A stretch of 64,000 nucleotides of DNA from Roseiarcus sp963816065 (GCA_963816065.1 CAWFJG010000016.1:146602-210601), one strand, 5' to 3'; positions 18,344 to 27,536 are shown, numbered from the stretch's first letter. Translations and numbers: made by a program. The notes: generated by a model not told the origin, from the letters alone.

Positions 18344-19537
18344 ATGGCCCATGACGCTCCCGCCGCCGCCGCCGGCAAGACGGTGATCCGCAACATCGGC
18401 CTTCTCATGTCGGGCGCGATCGAAAAGCCGATCCTCGACGCCGACACGATCGTCGTGGTGGACGGGCGCATCGCAGGCGTCGGCCGCGCCAAGGATCTCG
18501 ACACCGAAGGCGGGATGACCGTGGTCGACGCGAAGGGGACGGTCGTCGCGCCGGGCCTGATCGACAGCCACGTCCATCCCGTGTCGGGCGACTGGGCGCC
18601 GCGCCAGAGCCAGCTCAACTGGATCAATTCGACGCTGCACGGCGGCGTCACCACGATGATCTCGGCAGGAGAGGTGCATCAGCCCGGTCGGCCGCGGGAC
18701 ATCGTCGGCCTCAAAGCGCATGCGATCACGGCGCAGCGGACGTTCAGCAACTTTCGCGTCAATGGCGTCAAGCTGCATGCGGGCGCGCCGGTGATCGAGC
18801 CGGGCATGACGGAACAGGACTTCAAGGATCTTGCCGATGCCGGCGTGAAACTGCTCGGCGAAGTGGGCCTGGGCGGAGTCAAAGACGGCGCCGGGGCGAA
18901 GCAGATGGTCGCCTGGGCGCGGAAATACGGCATCCAGTCGACCATTCATACCGGCGGCCCGTCCATTCCCGGCTCGGGCCTGATCGGCGCGGATGTGGTG
19001 CTCGAGGCCGACACCGATGTCGTCGGCCACGTCAACGGCGGCCATACCGCCCTGCCGGACGTTGAGATCCGCTGCATCTGCGAGAGCTGCAAGCGCGGCC
19101 TCGAACTCGTGCACAACGGCAACGAGCGCGCGGCGCTTTTCACCCTGCGCACGGCGAGGGAGCTTGGCGAACTCGACCGCGTGATCCTCGGCACGGACGG
19201 CCCGGCTGGCTCCGGCGTTCAGCCGCTCGGCATCCTGCGGATGATCGCGATGCTGTCGAGTCTCGGCGAGGTCGCCCCCGAAGTCGCCTTCTGCTTTGCG
19301 ACCGGCAATACGGCGCGGATGCGCATGCTCGACTGCGGGCTGATCGAGGTCGGCCGAGCCGCCGATTTCGTCTTCATGGACAAGGCGCAGAATTCAGCCG
19401 GGGCAACCCTGCTCGAGTCCGTTCGCCTGGGCGATCTGCCGGGTGTCGGCATGACGATGATCGACGGGATCGTGCGCACCGGCCGCAGCCGCAACACGCC
19501 GCCGGCGGAAAATATTCCAGAAGTCCTGGGGCGTTGA
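18344..19537 (+). CDS. ena: Enamidase (6-oxo-1,4,5,6-tetrahydronicotinate amidohydrolase)
   Basis: A 397-residue amidohydrolase-superfamily enzyme, predicted to open the reduced ring of 1,4,5,6-tetrahydro-6-oxonicotinate to 2-formylglutarate and ammonium. Metal ligands are visible as DSHVHP near residue 68, a lysine or glutamate region (LLGEVGLGGVKDGAG), STIHTGG, GHVNGGH and the final aspartate in GTDGPAGSGVQPLG. Length and motif order match the Eubacterium barkeri enamidase, which is a bimetal enzyme. The ATG at 18344 follows AAGGAG. No signal peptide is present, so it acts in the cytoplasm. It is the last gene of the importer unit. With the reductase it defines the reductive nicotinate pathway; a different cyclic-amide substrate is the main alternative. 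Confidence 0.85.
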   Translation: MAHDAPAAAAGKTVIRNIGLLMSGAIEKPILDADTIVVVDGRIAGVGRAKDLDTEGGMTVVDAKGTVVAPGLIDSHVHPVSGDWAPRQSQLNWINSTLHGGVTTMISAGEVHQPGRPRDIVGLKAHAITAQRTFSNFRVNGVKLHAGAPVIEPGMTEQDFKDLADAGVKLLGEVGLGGVKDGAGAKQMVAWARKYGIQSTIHTGGPSIPGSGLIGADVVLEADTDVVGHVNGGHTALPDVEIRCICESCKRGLELVHNGNERAALFTLRTARELGELDRVILGTDGPAGSGVQPLGILRMIAMLSSLGEVAPEVAFCFATGNTARMRMLDCGLIEVGRAADFVFMDKAQNSAGATLLESVRLGDLPGVGMTMIDGIVRTGRSRNTPPAENIPEVLGR

Positions 19538-19951
19538 AGTATCGGTCGGCCCCCCCCCGCTGCGAGAATCGAGGCGGCGGGCTCCGATGGCGACGTTCGC
19601 GCTGACGCATTCCTCCCGCACCGGCGCTGAGCCCTTGCATTCAGCTTGGGAGGCTGTTGCTTTGCCACTGATCGACACCAGCCGCGCCTCCGCGCCCAGT
19701 CGTTCCAAGGCGGTTCATGGGTTTAACCGCAAGCCTGGACCGCGTCGTCAGCGCGATGCGCGCGCGGGCGGAGGTCATTGTACTTTGGTCCCCGCGCGCT
19801 CGCCGGACGCAGGATCAGTGGGCTTGCCGCGCCGGCGCTGCTCCCAACAGCGTAGGCGCTTCGCGTTGACTTGAGGTGCAGCCAAGACTAGGGGTTTCGG
19901 CCGCAAATCGCCGAGCAGAAGCGCTCGCGCTTTCAGGGATGGGCCTCGCTC
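19538..19951. other. Intergenic region between enamidase and etfB
   Basis: About 410 bp. A run of nine C at about 19551-19559 follows the enamidase stop. No open frame resembles a protein and no RNA gene is recognised. It presumably holds the etf promoter. Confidence 0.4.
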
Positions 19952-20704
19952 ATGAAGAAATTCTCGTGCCCGTGAAACGGGTGGTGGACTACAACATCAA
20001 GATCCGCATCAAGTCGGACGGGTCGGGCGTGGAACTCGCCAACGTCAAGATGTCGATGAATCCGTTCGACGAAATTGCTGTCGAGGAGGCGCTTCGCCTC
20101 AAGGAAGCGGGGAAGGCGACCGAGGTCGTCGCCGTTTCGATCGGGCCGGCGCAGGCGAGCGAGACGATCCGCACGGCGCTCGCGATGGGCGCCGACCGGG
20201 GGATCCTGGTCAAGACGGAGACGCTCGTCGAGCCCTTGGCGGTGGCCAAAATCCTGAAGGGCATCGTGGCCGAAGAACAGCCCGGCCTGGTCGTGATGGG
20301 CAAGCAGGCGATCGACGACGACTGCAACCAGACCGGACAGATGCTGGCGGCGCTGACCGGCTACGGCCAGGGGACGTTCGCCTCCAAGGTCGTCATCGGC
20401 GACGGCATCGGCCGAGGTGACGCGCGAGGTCGACGGCGGCCTGCAGACGGTGTCCTTGAAGCTGCCCGCGATCGTCACCGCCGACCTGCGCCTCAATGAG
20501 CCGCGCTATGCGTCGCTTCCCAACATCATGAAGGCGAAGAAGAAGCCAATCGCAGAGAAGACCCCGGCCGACTACGGCGTCGACGTGGCGCCGCGGCTGA
20601 AGGTGATCAAGACGACCGAGCCCGGCGGCCGCAAGGCCGGCGTTAAGGTGAAGTCGGTGGCGGAGCTGGTGTCGAAGCTGCGCGAAGAAGCGGGGGTGAT
20701 CTGA
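19952..20704 (+). CDS. etfB: Electron transfer flavoprotein subunit beta (frameshifted)
   Basis: About 250 residues. ETF-beta passes electrons from acyl-CoA and glutaryl-CoA dehydrogenases to ETF-ubiquinone oxidoreductase. Visible features are ILVPVKRVVDYN at the N-terminus, VKMSMNPFDEIAVEEALRL (the ETF signature region), MGKQAIDDDCNQTGQMLA, and the late LPNIMKAKKKP segment that contacts dehydrogenases. The expected start MKILVPVKR is disturbed: the ATG at 19952 is out of frame with the rest because of the reading ATGAAGAAATT. A second shift lies near 20408. Three bases separate it from etfA. Both defects in a core gene point to sequence error. Confidence 0.9.
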
Positions 20705-20706
20705 CC

Positions 20707-21651
20707 ATGGCGACCCTACTTTTGGCTGAAGTCGTGGGCGGGAGCCTGAGCGACATGACCGCGCGGGCGCTGACCGCCGCGCTCGAGATCGGGCAACCGG
20801 TCGATGTGCTTGTGGCGGGGCAGGGCGTCGGGGCTGCCGCGGAAGCTGCAGCCAAGCTTTCAGGCGTCGCCAAGGTGCGGGTCGCCGACGGCGCGCCCTA
20901 CGCCCACGGGCTGGCCGAGCCGCTGGCTGCGCTGATCGTCGCGCTAAGCGACGGCTACGACGCGATCGTCGGGCCCTCGACGGCGAACGCCAAGAACGTC
21001 CTGCCGCGGGCGGCGGCGCTGCTCGACGTGATGCAGGTCTCCGACATCGTCAAGGTCATTGGCCCCAGGACGTTCGAGCGGCCGATCTACGCCGGCAACG
21101 CGATCCAAACGGTCGAGTCGACCGATCCGAAGGTGGTTGTGACCGTGCGGACGGCCTCGTTCGGCGCGACGGGCGCGGGCGGCGCGGCGGCGATCGAGCC
21201 GCTCGCGGCGGCAAGCGACCCAGGGGTGTCGGCCTTCGTCGGCGAGGCGCTCGCCAAGTCCGACCGTCCTGAGCTGACCTCGGCCAAGATCATCATCTCG
21301 GGCGGCCGCGCGATGCAGAAGGCCGAGAACTTCAAGACCTACATCGAGCCGGTCGCCGACAAGCTCGGCGCGGCGATGGGGGCCTCGCGCGCCGCCGTAG
21401 ACGCCGGCTACGCGCCCAACGACTGGCAGGTCGGCCAGACCGGCAAGGTCGTCGCGCCGGAACTCTACATTGCGGTCGGCATCTCGGGCGCGATCCAGCA
21501 TCTCGCCGGCATGAAGGACTCGAAGGTCATCGTCGCCATCAACAAGGACGAGGAGGCCCCGATCTTCCAGGTCGCGGACTACGGTCTCGTCGCCGACCTC
21601 TACCAGGCCCTACCGGAACTCGCCGCAGAGCTCGCCAAACTCGGCAAATGA
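20707..21651 (+). CDS. etfA: Electron transfer flavoprotein subunit alpha
   Basis: A 314-residue FAD-binding subunit, intact. The N-terminal domain begins MATLLLAEVVGGSLSD. The C-terminal FAD domain has SGGRAMQKAENF, the GQTGKVVAPELYIAVGISG signature, AIQHLAGMKDS and AINKDEEAPIFQVADYG. It forms the ETF heterodimer with the preceding gene. The 3-hydroxybutyryl-CoA dehydrogenase gene follows by 105 bp, an arrangement common in Rhizobiales chromosomes. It could serve glutaryl-CoA oxidation from the nicotinate route, but it is a general housekeeping carrier. Confidence 0.95.
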   Translation: MATLLLAEVVGGSLSDMTARALTAALEIGQPVDVLVAGQGVGAAAEAAAKLSGVAKVRVADGAPYAHGLAEPLAALIVALSDGYDAIVGPSTANAKNVLPRAAALLDVMQVSDIVKVIGPRTFERPIYAGNAIQTVESTDPKVVVTVRTASFGATGAGGAAAIEPLAAASDPGVSAFVGEALAKSDRPELTSAKIIISGGRAMQKAENFKTYIEPVADKLGAAMGASRAAVDAGYAPNDWQVGQTGKVVAPELYIAVGISGAIQHLAGMKDSKVIVAINKDEEAPIFQVADYGLVADLYQALPELAAELAKLGK

Positions 21652-21756
21652 CGCCGGCGGAGGGCCATCAAAAGAAACGGGCGCCCCGACTGGACGCCCG
21701 GCGCCGCTGGTCTATGATCCAGATGCGGCAGGGGACGGCTTGACGGGTTCGCGAAC

Positions 21757-22638
21757 ATGGCTTTGAGCATTGAATCGGTCGGCGTCATCGGTGCGGGACA
21801 GATGGGCGCCGGCATTGCCCAGGTCGCGGCTCAGGCCGGGATGCCGGTCTACCTGAACGACGTCTCCGAGGAACGGGTCAACGCGGCGCTGGCGACGATC
21901 AATGGCCATTTGTCCCGGCAAGTGGCGAGGGGCCAGCTCGACGAGGGCGGGCGCAAGGCCGTGCTCGAGCGCATACATTTCGCGTCGACCCTCGACAAGC
22001 TTGGCGATTGCGACCTGGTGATCGAGGCGGCCTCCGAAAACGAAGAGGTCAAGCGCAAGATCTTTACGTCTCTGCGTCCGTTCATGAAGCCGGAGACGAT
22101 CCTCGCCTCCAACACCTCTTCGATCTCGATCACCCGGCTCGCATCGGTGACCTCCAATCCCGAGCGCTTCATCGGCATGCATTTCATGAACCCGGTGCCG
22201 CGCATGCAGCTCGTCGAGCTCATCCGCGGCATCGCCACCAAGGACGACACGTTCGAGGCGGCCAAGACCTTCGCCACGCGGCTCGGCAAGACGGCGACGA
22301 TGTCGGAGGATTTCCCCGCCTTCATCGTCAACCGCATTTTGCTGCCGATGATCAACGAGGCGGTCTACACCCTCTATGAGGGCGTCGGTTCGGTCGAGGC
22401 GATCGACACCGCCATGCGGCTCGGGGCCAACCACCCGATGGGGCCGCTGCAGCTTGCCGACTTCATCGGCCTCGACACGTGTCTGGCGGTGATGCAGGTT
22501 CTGCACGAAGGCTTGGCGGATTCGAAATACCGCCCGTGTCCGCTGCTGGTGAAATATGTCGAGGCCGGCTGGCTCGGCCGCAAGAGCCAGCGCGGATTCT
22601 ACGACTACCGGGGAGAGACCCCGATCCCGACGCGCTGA
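21757..22638 (+). CDS. hbd: 3-hydroxybutyryl-CoA dehydrogenase
   Basis: A 293-residue NAD-dependent 3-hydroxyacyl-CoA dehydrogenase. The Rossmann motif GVIGAGQMGAGIAQ is at the N-terminus. The catalytic histidine lies in FIGMHFMNPVP with the glutamate in MQLVELIRG. The C-terminal domain has GFYDY near the end. It interconverts acetoacetyl-CoA and 3-hydroxybutyryl-CoA in butyrate or polyhydroxybutyrate metabolism. It is soluble, intact and in the usual position after etfA. Confidence 0.95.
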   Translation: MALSIESVGVIGAGQMGAGIAQVAAQAGMPVYLNDVSEERVNAALATINGHLSRQVARGQLDEGGRKAVLERIHFASTLDKLGDCDLVIEAASENEEVKRKIFTSLRPFMKPETILASNTSSISITRLASVTSNPERFIGMHFMNPVPRMQLVELIRGIATKDDTFEAAKTFATRLGKTATMSEDFPAFIVNRILLPMINEAVYTLYEGVGSVEAIDTAMRLGANHPMGPLQLADFIGLDTCLAVMQVLHEGLADSKYRPCPLLVKYVEAGWLGRKSQRGFYDYRGETPIPTR

Positions 22639-23120
22639 ATGCTCGGCTTTACCAAGGACTGCGCCTTACAGTCTTCGCTTGACCAGTATTCGGGGGGACT
22701 CGATCTTTACGTGGCCGCGAAGCGACGCTGGCGCGCGAACTGATTACGTCAAACGCTGTGAGATCCGCACTCCCCGTGCGGGCGGCAACATAGACGGCGG
22801 GCATTTGAGCGGATAGCTTCTGCGCGAGATTGCCGCTTGAGATGACTCATCTAGTGTCGATCAACCGCGTTATGCTGATCTTCCGCGGCATTTGTCGGAG
22901 CGAGCGGTGCAGTACGCAGCGCGTAATGTGTTCGGAGCTATCATCCACGAATCCTTTCCACAATTTCAAGCGGACTTGCGATGACCCGTCTAAACCGCGA
23001 AGTGGAGGCCACCGGCTTTAGCCGGTGCGTTGTTCACCGCCGTTTATCGACCGTGATTAGGGCTTAAACCCGTTTAAGAGACAGCCATCGGAATTTATAT
23101 TAATTATACATTATAATACG
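22639..23120. other. Intergenic region between hbd and trmD
   Basis: About 480 bp without a credible gene. It contains the hairpin at 23010-23027 and an unusually AT-rich stretch at 23090-23125, adjacent to the trmD stop, that contrasts with the GC-rich surroundings. Confidence 0.4.
23010..23027. repeat. Perfect hairpin CACCGGC-TTTA-GCCGGTG
   Basis: A 7-bp perfect stem with a TTTA loop. It resembles the subterminal hairpins of IS200/IS605-type elements or a bidirectional terminator between the convergent hbd and trmD genes. No transposase or TnpB gene is near, so a terminator is more likely. Confidence 0.4.
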
Positions 23121-23814
23121 TTATACAGTCCCCGCCGGCGGCTTCAGGTCCGGCCGCCGCTCCCGCGTGATCCGCTCGGCCTCCGCCCGCCGCCAGGCGG
23201 CGATCCTCGCGTGGTCGCCGGACAGCAGCACGTCCGGGATCGCCCGGCCCTCCCACTCGCGCGGGCGCGTGTACTGCGGGTATTCGAGCAGGCCGGATTC
23301 GAAACTCTCCTCCGTTCCCGACTCCGCCTTGCCCATCACGCCCGGGATCAGCCGCACGCAGGCGTCGAGCACGGCGAGCGCGGCGATCTCGCCGCCCGAA
23401 AGCACATAGTCGCCGACCGAAACCTCGATCAGCCGCCGCGCCTTCGATCACCCGCTCGTCCACGCCCTCGAAGCGCGGGCAGAGGATGACGAGCCCCGGC
23501 CCCGCCGCCCATTCGCGCGCGGCGCCTGCGTGAACGGCGCCCCGCGCGGGCTCATGATCAGCCGCGGGCGCGGATCGTCGGTCGGCGCGCGCGGCGTCGA
23601 GGCTCGCGGCCAGTACGTCGGCCCGCATCACCATGCCTGGGCCCCCGCCCGCCGGCGTGTCGTCGACCGCGCGGTGCCGGCCGAGCCCCTGGTCGCGGAT
23701 GTCGAGCGCTTCCAGCGCCCAGACGCCGCGCGCCAACGCGTCGCCCGCCAGCGACTGGCCGAGCGGCCCGGGGAACATCGAGGGGAAAAGGGTGAGGAGC
23801 GTCGCGCGGAACAT
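23121..23814 (-). CDS. trmD: tRNA (guanine-N1)-methyltransferase TrmD (frameshifted)
   Basis: TrmD methylates G37 of tRNAs reading CCN and CUN codons and is essential. The N-terminal part (MFRATLLTLFPSMFPG and GPGMVMRADVL), the middle (GPGLVILCPRFEGVDERVIE) and the C-terminal part (LSGGEIAALAVLDACVRLIPGV and EYPQYTRPREW) are all recognisable but lie in different frames, with breaks near 23550-23600 and 23420-23450. The full span equals about 231 codons, the family length. The knot region with LSGGE is intact. Decay of an essential single-copy gene is improbable, so sequence error is favoured. Confidence 0.88.
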
Positions 23815-23856
23815 GGGTAATCGACCAAGAGCAAGATCAAGCCGCCGATACAATTT

Positions 23857-23919
23857 CGTCATTGCGAGCGCAGCGAAGCAATCCATTCCCCCGCCGCGCT
23901 CTACGGCTATGGATTGCTT
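23857..23919. repeat. Rhizobial-type palindromic repeat, broken by a group II intron
   Basis: CGTCATTGCGAGCGCAGCG followed by AAGCAATCC (23876-23884), with the opposite arm GGATTGCTT (23911-23919). In rhizobial genomes this repeat normally ends with the mirror of its first arm; here the second arm stops after GGATTGCTT, where intron-like sequence begins. Confidence 0.55.
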
Positions 23920-23929
23920 GGCGCCGGGA

Positions 23930-25819
23930 AAGCTGGCGCTGTCTAGCCGGTGGAAGTCCGGTCCGGGTAAGCCGTAGCGGGCGCCCGGTAGTGAGTGTTG
24001 CGGGGTCGTCGGCGACGGCGGCCGCGAAGCGTACACAACAATCGCGTGGGGTGGGCTATTGAGCCACGAAAGCCATGAAATCGCGGGGGCCGAGACGGTA
24101 AGCAACGTCGAAGGCGACCTGTGCGGCGTCGCTATGCGAGACGCTGACGCCCCGCCGGGGTCGCAGACCCCATCACGCGCGAACAGACAGCGTCGGAAAC
24201 CGGGAGATCTCCGGTCCGGCCGGGCGGCCTCTCGCCGCGCTGGTCCGCGTCGGGAAGGCGAGGAGCCGTAGCCGACGATGAACAGGCCGGAGAAGTCAGA
24301 CCCCGCCATAGTAGCGTCGAAGCCGACGAACGCAGCGGAGCGATCCGGGGCGGAGCCGGGGGAGCCAAGGGCGGGGACCGAGGGGAACGCGAGACAGGAC
24401 GGCACGCTCCGGACGCCGAGCCGGGAAGGCGCGTCACACGGGCTGGATCGCGTACGGACAACGGCAAGGGAAAGGAAGAAGGAGACGTTCACCGCGCTCC
24501 TGCACCACGTCGACGTCGCAGCGCTCGAAGAGGCGTTCCTCGACCTGAAGAGGACGGCCGCGCCGGGCGTGGACGGATTGACGTGGAAGACCTACGAGGC
24601 GGACCTCGGGCTCCGGCTCGAAGACCTGCATTCGCGGGTTCACAGAGGGGCGTATCGGGCGTTGCCGAGCCGGCGGGTCTTCATACCCAAGCCGGACGGA
24701 CGGCAGCGTCCGCTGGCGGTCGCCGCGCTGCAGGACAAGATCGTCCAACGGGCGACGGCGACGGTGCTGAACGCGATCTACGAGGAGGATTTCCTCGGCT
24801 TCAGCTACGGGTTCCGACCAGGACGCGGCGCGCATGACGCGCTGGACGCGCTCATGGTGGGGATCACGACCAGAAGGGTGAACTGGATACTCGACGCCGA
24901 CATTGCGAGGTTCTTCGAGACGGTGAGCCAGGACTGGCTCGTCCGGTTCGTCGAGCACCGCGTCGGCGACAAGCGCTTCGTCCGCCTGCTCCAGAAATGG
25001 CTGAAGGCGGGTGTTCTCGAAGACGGAGCGCTGAAGACGAGCGACAGGGGAACGGGGCAGGGCTCGGTGATCTCGCCGCTGCTCGCCAACATCTACCTGC
25101 ACTATGTCTTCGACCGCTGGGCCGAGCGCTGGCGACGGCGCGAGGCCAAGGGCGACATGATCATCGTGAGGTACGCCGACGACATCGTCGCCGGCTTTGA
25201 GCACGAGAGCGACGCCCGGCGCTTCTGGGACGCGATGCGCGAAAGGCTGAGGGCGTTTGCGCTGTCGTTGCATCCGGACAAGACCCGGCTCATCGAGTTC
25301 GGCCGCCATGCGGCGGCGAACCGGGAGCGACGCGGGCTTGGCAAGCCGGAGACCTTCGCCTTCCTCGGCTTCACGCTCATCTGCGGCAAAACCCGCAAGG
25401 GCGGCTTCCAGATCAAGCGGAAGACCCGGGCGGACCGCATGCGGGCGAAGCTGAAGCAGGTCAAGGAAGGTCTGCGCCAGCGCATGCACCGAACCGTCGC
25501 CGAGCAAGGGCGATGGCTCGGGCAGGTCGTGGCGGGGTACTTTCGCTACTTCGCCGTGCCGACGAACACCGCCGCGCTCAGCGCCTTTCGGTTCCATGTC
25601 GTCGACCTCTGGCGACGGACGCTCAAGCGCCGCAGCCAGCAGGACCGCACGAGATGGGATCGGATGAGCGGCCTGGCGCGCGAACTTCTCCCGCGCCGCG
25701 AGTCCTTCATCCCTGGCCCGAACGCCGATTCGCCGTCAGACACCCGAGGTGGGAGCCGTATGCGGGAAAGCCGCACGTACGGTTCTGTGCGGGGGGCGCA
25801 CAGCGATGTGCGTCCCTAC
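23930..25819 (+). mobile_element. Group II intron
   Basis: A retroelement made of a structured RNA and its reverse transcriptase. The 5' RNA part (about 23930-24277) has GGTGGAAGTCCGGTC and further stem-forming GC-rich sequence. Domain V is clear at 25753-25785: GAGCCGTATGCGG, a GAAA loop, then CCGCACGTACGGTTC. A domain VI-like stem (GTGCG/CGCAC) and a CTAC end follow at about 25786-25819. The 5' boundary is not precise. It lies in a palindromic repeat next to trmD, and a truncated IS110 abuts its 3' side. Confidence 0.8.
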
Positions 25820-25882
25820 CGCGATCGCTTTCGCTCGCATATGTGGACGGCCCCCTGCTTGCAAGAGCGGTTGAGAGCGTGA
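24278..25882 (+). CDS. ltrA: Group II intron reverse transcriptase/maturase
   Basis: A reverse transcriptase with maturase domain that splices and mobilises the intron. The continuous frame is 534 codons. RT blocks are visible: AAPGVDGLTWKTYEADL (RT0-1), FIPKPDGRQRPLAVAALQDK (RT2), GFSYGFRPGRGAHDALDAL (RT2a-3), LDADIARFFETV (RT3), GTGQGSVISPLLANIYLHYV (RT4) and the catalytic YADD in VRYADDIVAGFEHE (RT5). Domain X follows. The family-type C-terminus (HPWPERRFAVRHPRWEPYAG) lies in another frame after about 25690, so a shift there is likely and the last part of the frame given is not native. The N-terminus MNRPEKSDPAIVA is typical. It is intron-encoded and lies inside the element. Confidence 0.9.
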   Translation: MNRPEKSDPAIVASKPTNAAERSGAEPGEPRAGTEGNARQDGTLRTPSREGASHGLDRVRTTARERKKETFTALLHHVDVAALEEAFLDLKRTAAPGVDGLTWKTYEADLGLRLEDLHSRVHRGAYRALPSRRVFIPKPDGRQRPLAVAALQDKIVQRATATVLNAIYEEDFLGFSYGFRPGRGAHDALDALMVGITTRRVNWILDADIARFFETVSQDWLVRFVEHRVGDKRFVRLLQKWLKAGVLEDGALKTSDRGTGQGSVISPLLANIYLHYVFDRWAERWRRREAKGDMIIVRYADDIVAGFEHESDARRFWDAMRERLRAFALSLHPDKTRLIEFGRHAAANRERRGLGKPETFAFLGFTLICGKTRKGGFQIKRKTRADRMRAKLKQVKEGLRQRMHRTVAEQGRWLGQVVAGYFRYFAVPTNTAALSAFRFHVVDLWRRTLKRRSQQDRTRWDRMSGLARELLPRRESFIPGPNADSPSDTRGGSRMRESRTYGSVRGAHSDVRPYRDRFRSHMWTAPCLQERLRA

Positions 25883-26058
25883 TGCGGATCGCTTGCGTCC
25901 ATATGTGCGGTTTCAGCGCCCGGATGGACGCCGCCGAGTTGGCGTTCGCGACGCGCGTTCCAAACAATGACGCGGCATGGACTATGACGCGGCATGGACT
26001 GCCGTTGCGAGGAGCGGAGTGTCGCGCGTCCTTGATCGATCGATCACCATCTTCACGT

Positions 26059-26469
26059 TCATGCAAGTTCCGGCCTCTGGCGCGGGAGGATTGGTCCCGC
26101 GCCAAACTCGAATTCGTCAGACCTCCGTTTCTTTGTTCGGCCGGGAGCCGTTTCTCCGTCCCGGCCACCACGAGGAAGGCGCGCCGCAGCGTCGGCGGCG
26201 TCGTTCTTGCCGCGATCGACATACGGCTTCACATATTGCGGCGGGACCAGAACCACCTCATGCCCGAGCGCACGCAGCTCGCGCGCCCAATAATGCGAGG
26301 CGCCGCACGCCTCCATCCCGATCCGAGTTGGCGCAAGCTTGGAAAAGAACGTCACCATGTCGCGCCGCCTCAGCTTGCGCCGCAACACAGGCTGCTCCGC
26401 CGCGTCGACCCCATGCAGCTGAAAAACACTCTTGGACGTGTCCACCCCGATGCGAATAAGCTCACCCAC
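26059..26469 (-). pseudogene. IS110-family transposase, N-terminal fragment
   Basis: The first about 95 residues match the DEDD catalytic domain of IS110 transposases: GVDTSKSVFQLHGVD with D10, GMEACGASHYWAREL with E53, and KNDAADA with D90 and D93. After AADAAA the sequence no longer resembles the family and the rest, including the C-terminal serine domain, is missing. The start is GTG at 26469. It is therefore a remnant that cannot transpose. It lies about 240 bp beyond the group II intron 3' end, in sequence otherwise lacking recognisable genes (25820-26058). Confidence 0.8.
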
Positions 26470-26627
26470 GGACGGCTCCCTCGTTTGAGACCTGTAACAG
26501 CCTCAACCTGGCACATTGCGATGCCGTCGGGGGCCGTCCACCCCAACAATGACGGCCTCTCTTTACCATAGGACGCTACACCGACGTTCGACGAATCCTC
26601 GGCAAAGGTTCGGACATTTTCGGCATC

Positions 26628-27118
26628 TCAGTCCAACGCGACGTCGCTGAGGTCGCGCCCCAAAACCTTCGCCATCGCGTCGACCACGGTCCGGTGATCG
26701 TCCCGCTGCGGCAGCCCGGAGATCGTCACCGCGCCGACGCACCCGGTTCCCTGGACAGGATCGGCACGCTTCCGCCATGGGCGGCGTAGTCGCGTTCCGG
26801 CAGCGCGCCGAGATCGGCGAGCGTCTTGCCTTCGAGCGCGAGCTTGCGGCCGATGGCGTAGGAGGAGCGGTGGAAGCGGTAGACGACATTGCGCTTGCGT
26901 CGCGCCCAGTCGAAATTGTCCGGCGCAGAGCCCGGCAGGGCGAAGGCCAGGAGCGTCATGGTCGCGAGCCGGATGTCGATGACGATCGGCAGGCGTCCGG
27001 CCTCGCCGACCGCCTTCAGCGCCAGGCCGACCTCCCAGGCTTCGGCCGCGCCGAACCCGTCAAACTGCAGGCGCTCCTCCTGCAACGCGATCCGGCGGAT
27101 ATCCTCGGCGGCGTCCAT
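26628..27118 (-). CDS. UPF0303 family protein, heme-degrading-domain type (frameshifted)
   Basis: About 163 residues after repair. Characteristic segments are RRIALQEERLQFDGFGAAEAWEVG, LPIVIDIRLATMTLLAFALPG, DNFDWARRKRNVVYRFHRSSY and LPERDYAAHGGSVPI, then SGLPQRDDHRTVVDAMAKVL in another frame after about 26745. The fold is that of the HbpS/GlcG heme-binding group; some members degrade or bind heme, but most are uncharacterised. The start at 27118 follows GGGGAGG. It is the second gene of a pair with the VOC protein, 13 bp upstream on the same strand. Confidence 0.8.
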
Positions 27119-27131
27119 CGGCTCCTCCCCG

Positions 27132-27536
27132 TCAAGCTTTGGCCGGCACAACGATGATCGCCCATTGCACGCCGAATCGGTCGGTGAAATTGCCGTAGAC
27201 GTCGCCCCAAAACTGCGTCTTCAACGGAACCGTCACCCGGCCCCCGTCGCTCATCCGATTAAACAGCGCGACCGCGGCGTCGGCGTTGTCCATTTCGATC
27301 ATCAGGGCGGCGCCTTTCATCGGCTCGGAAGTCCGGGCCGTCGGACGCATGGAAGCGAATTCCGTCGCCCTCGAACAGGGAATGAAGCACCTTGTCGCGC
27401 CAGGCGCCGCCGTCGCGCCCCTCGATCGGACTTCCCGCAAAGCGGCGAAGCTCGACAACATCGCCGAGGCCGCAGGCGGCGTAGAACGCCAGCGCGCGTT
27501 CGCAAGCGCCTTTGAAGTAGAGATAGGGGGTCTCAT
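27132..27536 (-). CDS. VOC-family (PhnB/glyoxalase-like) protein (frameshifted)
   Basis: About 135 residues. The PhnB-like pattern is visible once frames are joined: PYLYFKGACERALAFYAACG, then GDGIRFHASDGPD, then LMIEMDNADAAVALFNRMSDGG and a C-terminal TQFWGDVYGNFTDRFGVQWA. A run of five C near 27523-27529 should be six to keep ATG in frame with PYLYFKG. A second shift is near 27330. Such proteins are small metal-dependent or metal-free VOC dimers of unknown substrate. It is cotranscribed with the UPF0303 gene. Confidence 0.8.
   Translation of the reverse strand: MRPPISTSKALANARWRSTPPAASAMLSSFAALREVRSRGATAAPGATRCFIPCSRATEFASMRPTARTSEPMKGAALMIEMDNADAAVALFNRMSDGGRVTVPLKTQFWGDVYGNFTDRFGVQWAIIVVPAKA

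Noticed and set aside
19952..22638. etfB-etfA-hbd as part of the nicotinate pathway
   Set aside because: The trio is a general chromosomal cluster in this bacterial group. A link through glutaryl-CoA is possible but nothing in the sequence ties it to the cluster.
24434..25597. A 387-codon minus-strand frame across the reverse transcriptase
   Set aside because: Antisense to the conserved RT blocks; no family resemblance.
24278..25882. The reverse transcriptase considered as a retron or diversity-generating element
   Set aside because: Domain V follows the gene, the RT has group II maturase layout, and no msr/msd RNA or template/variable repeat pair is seen.
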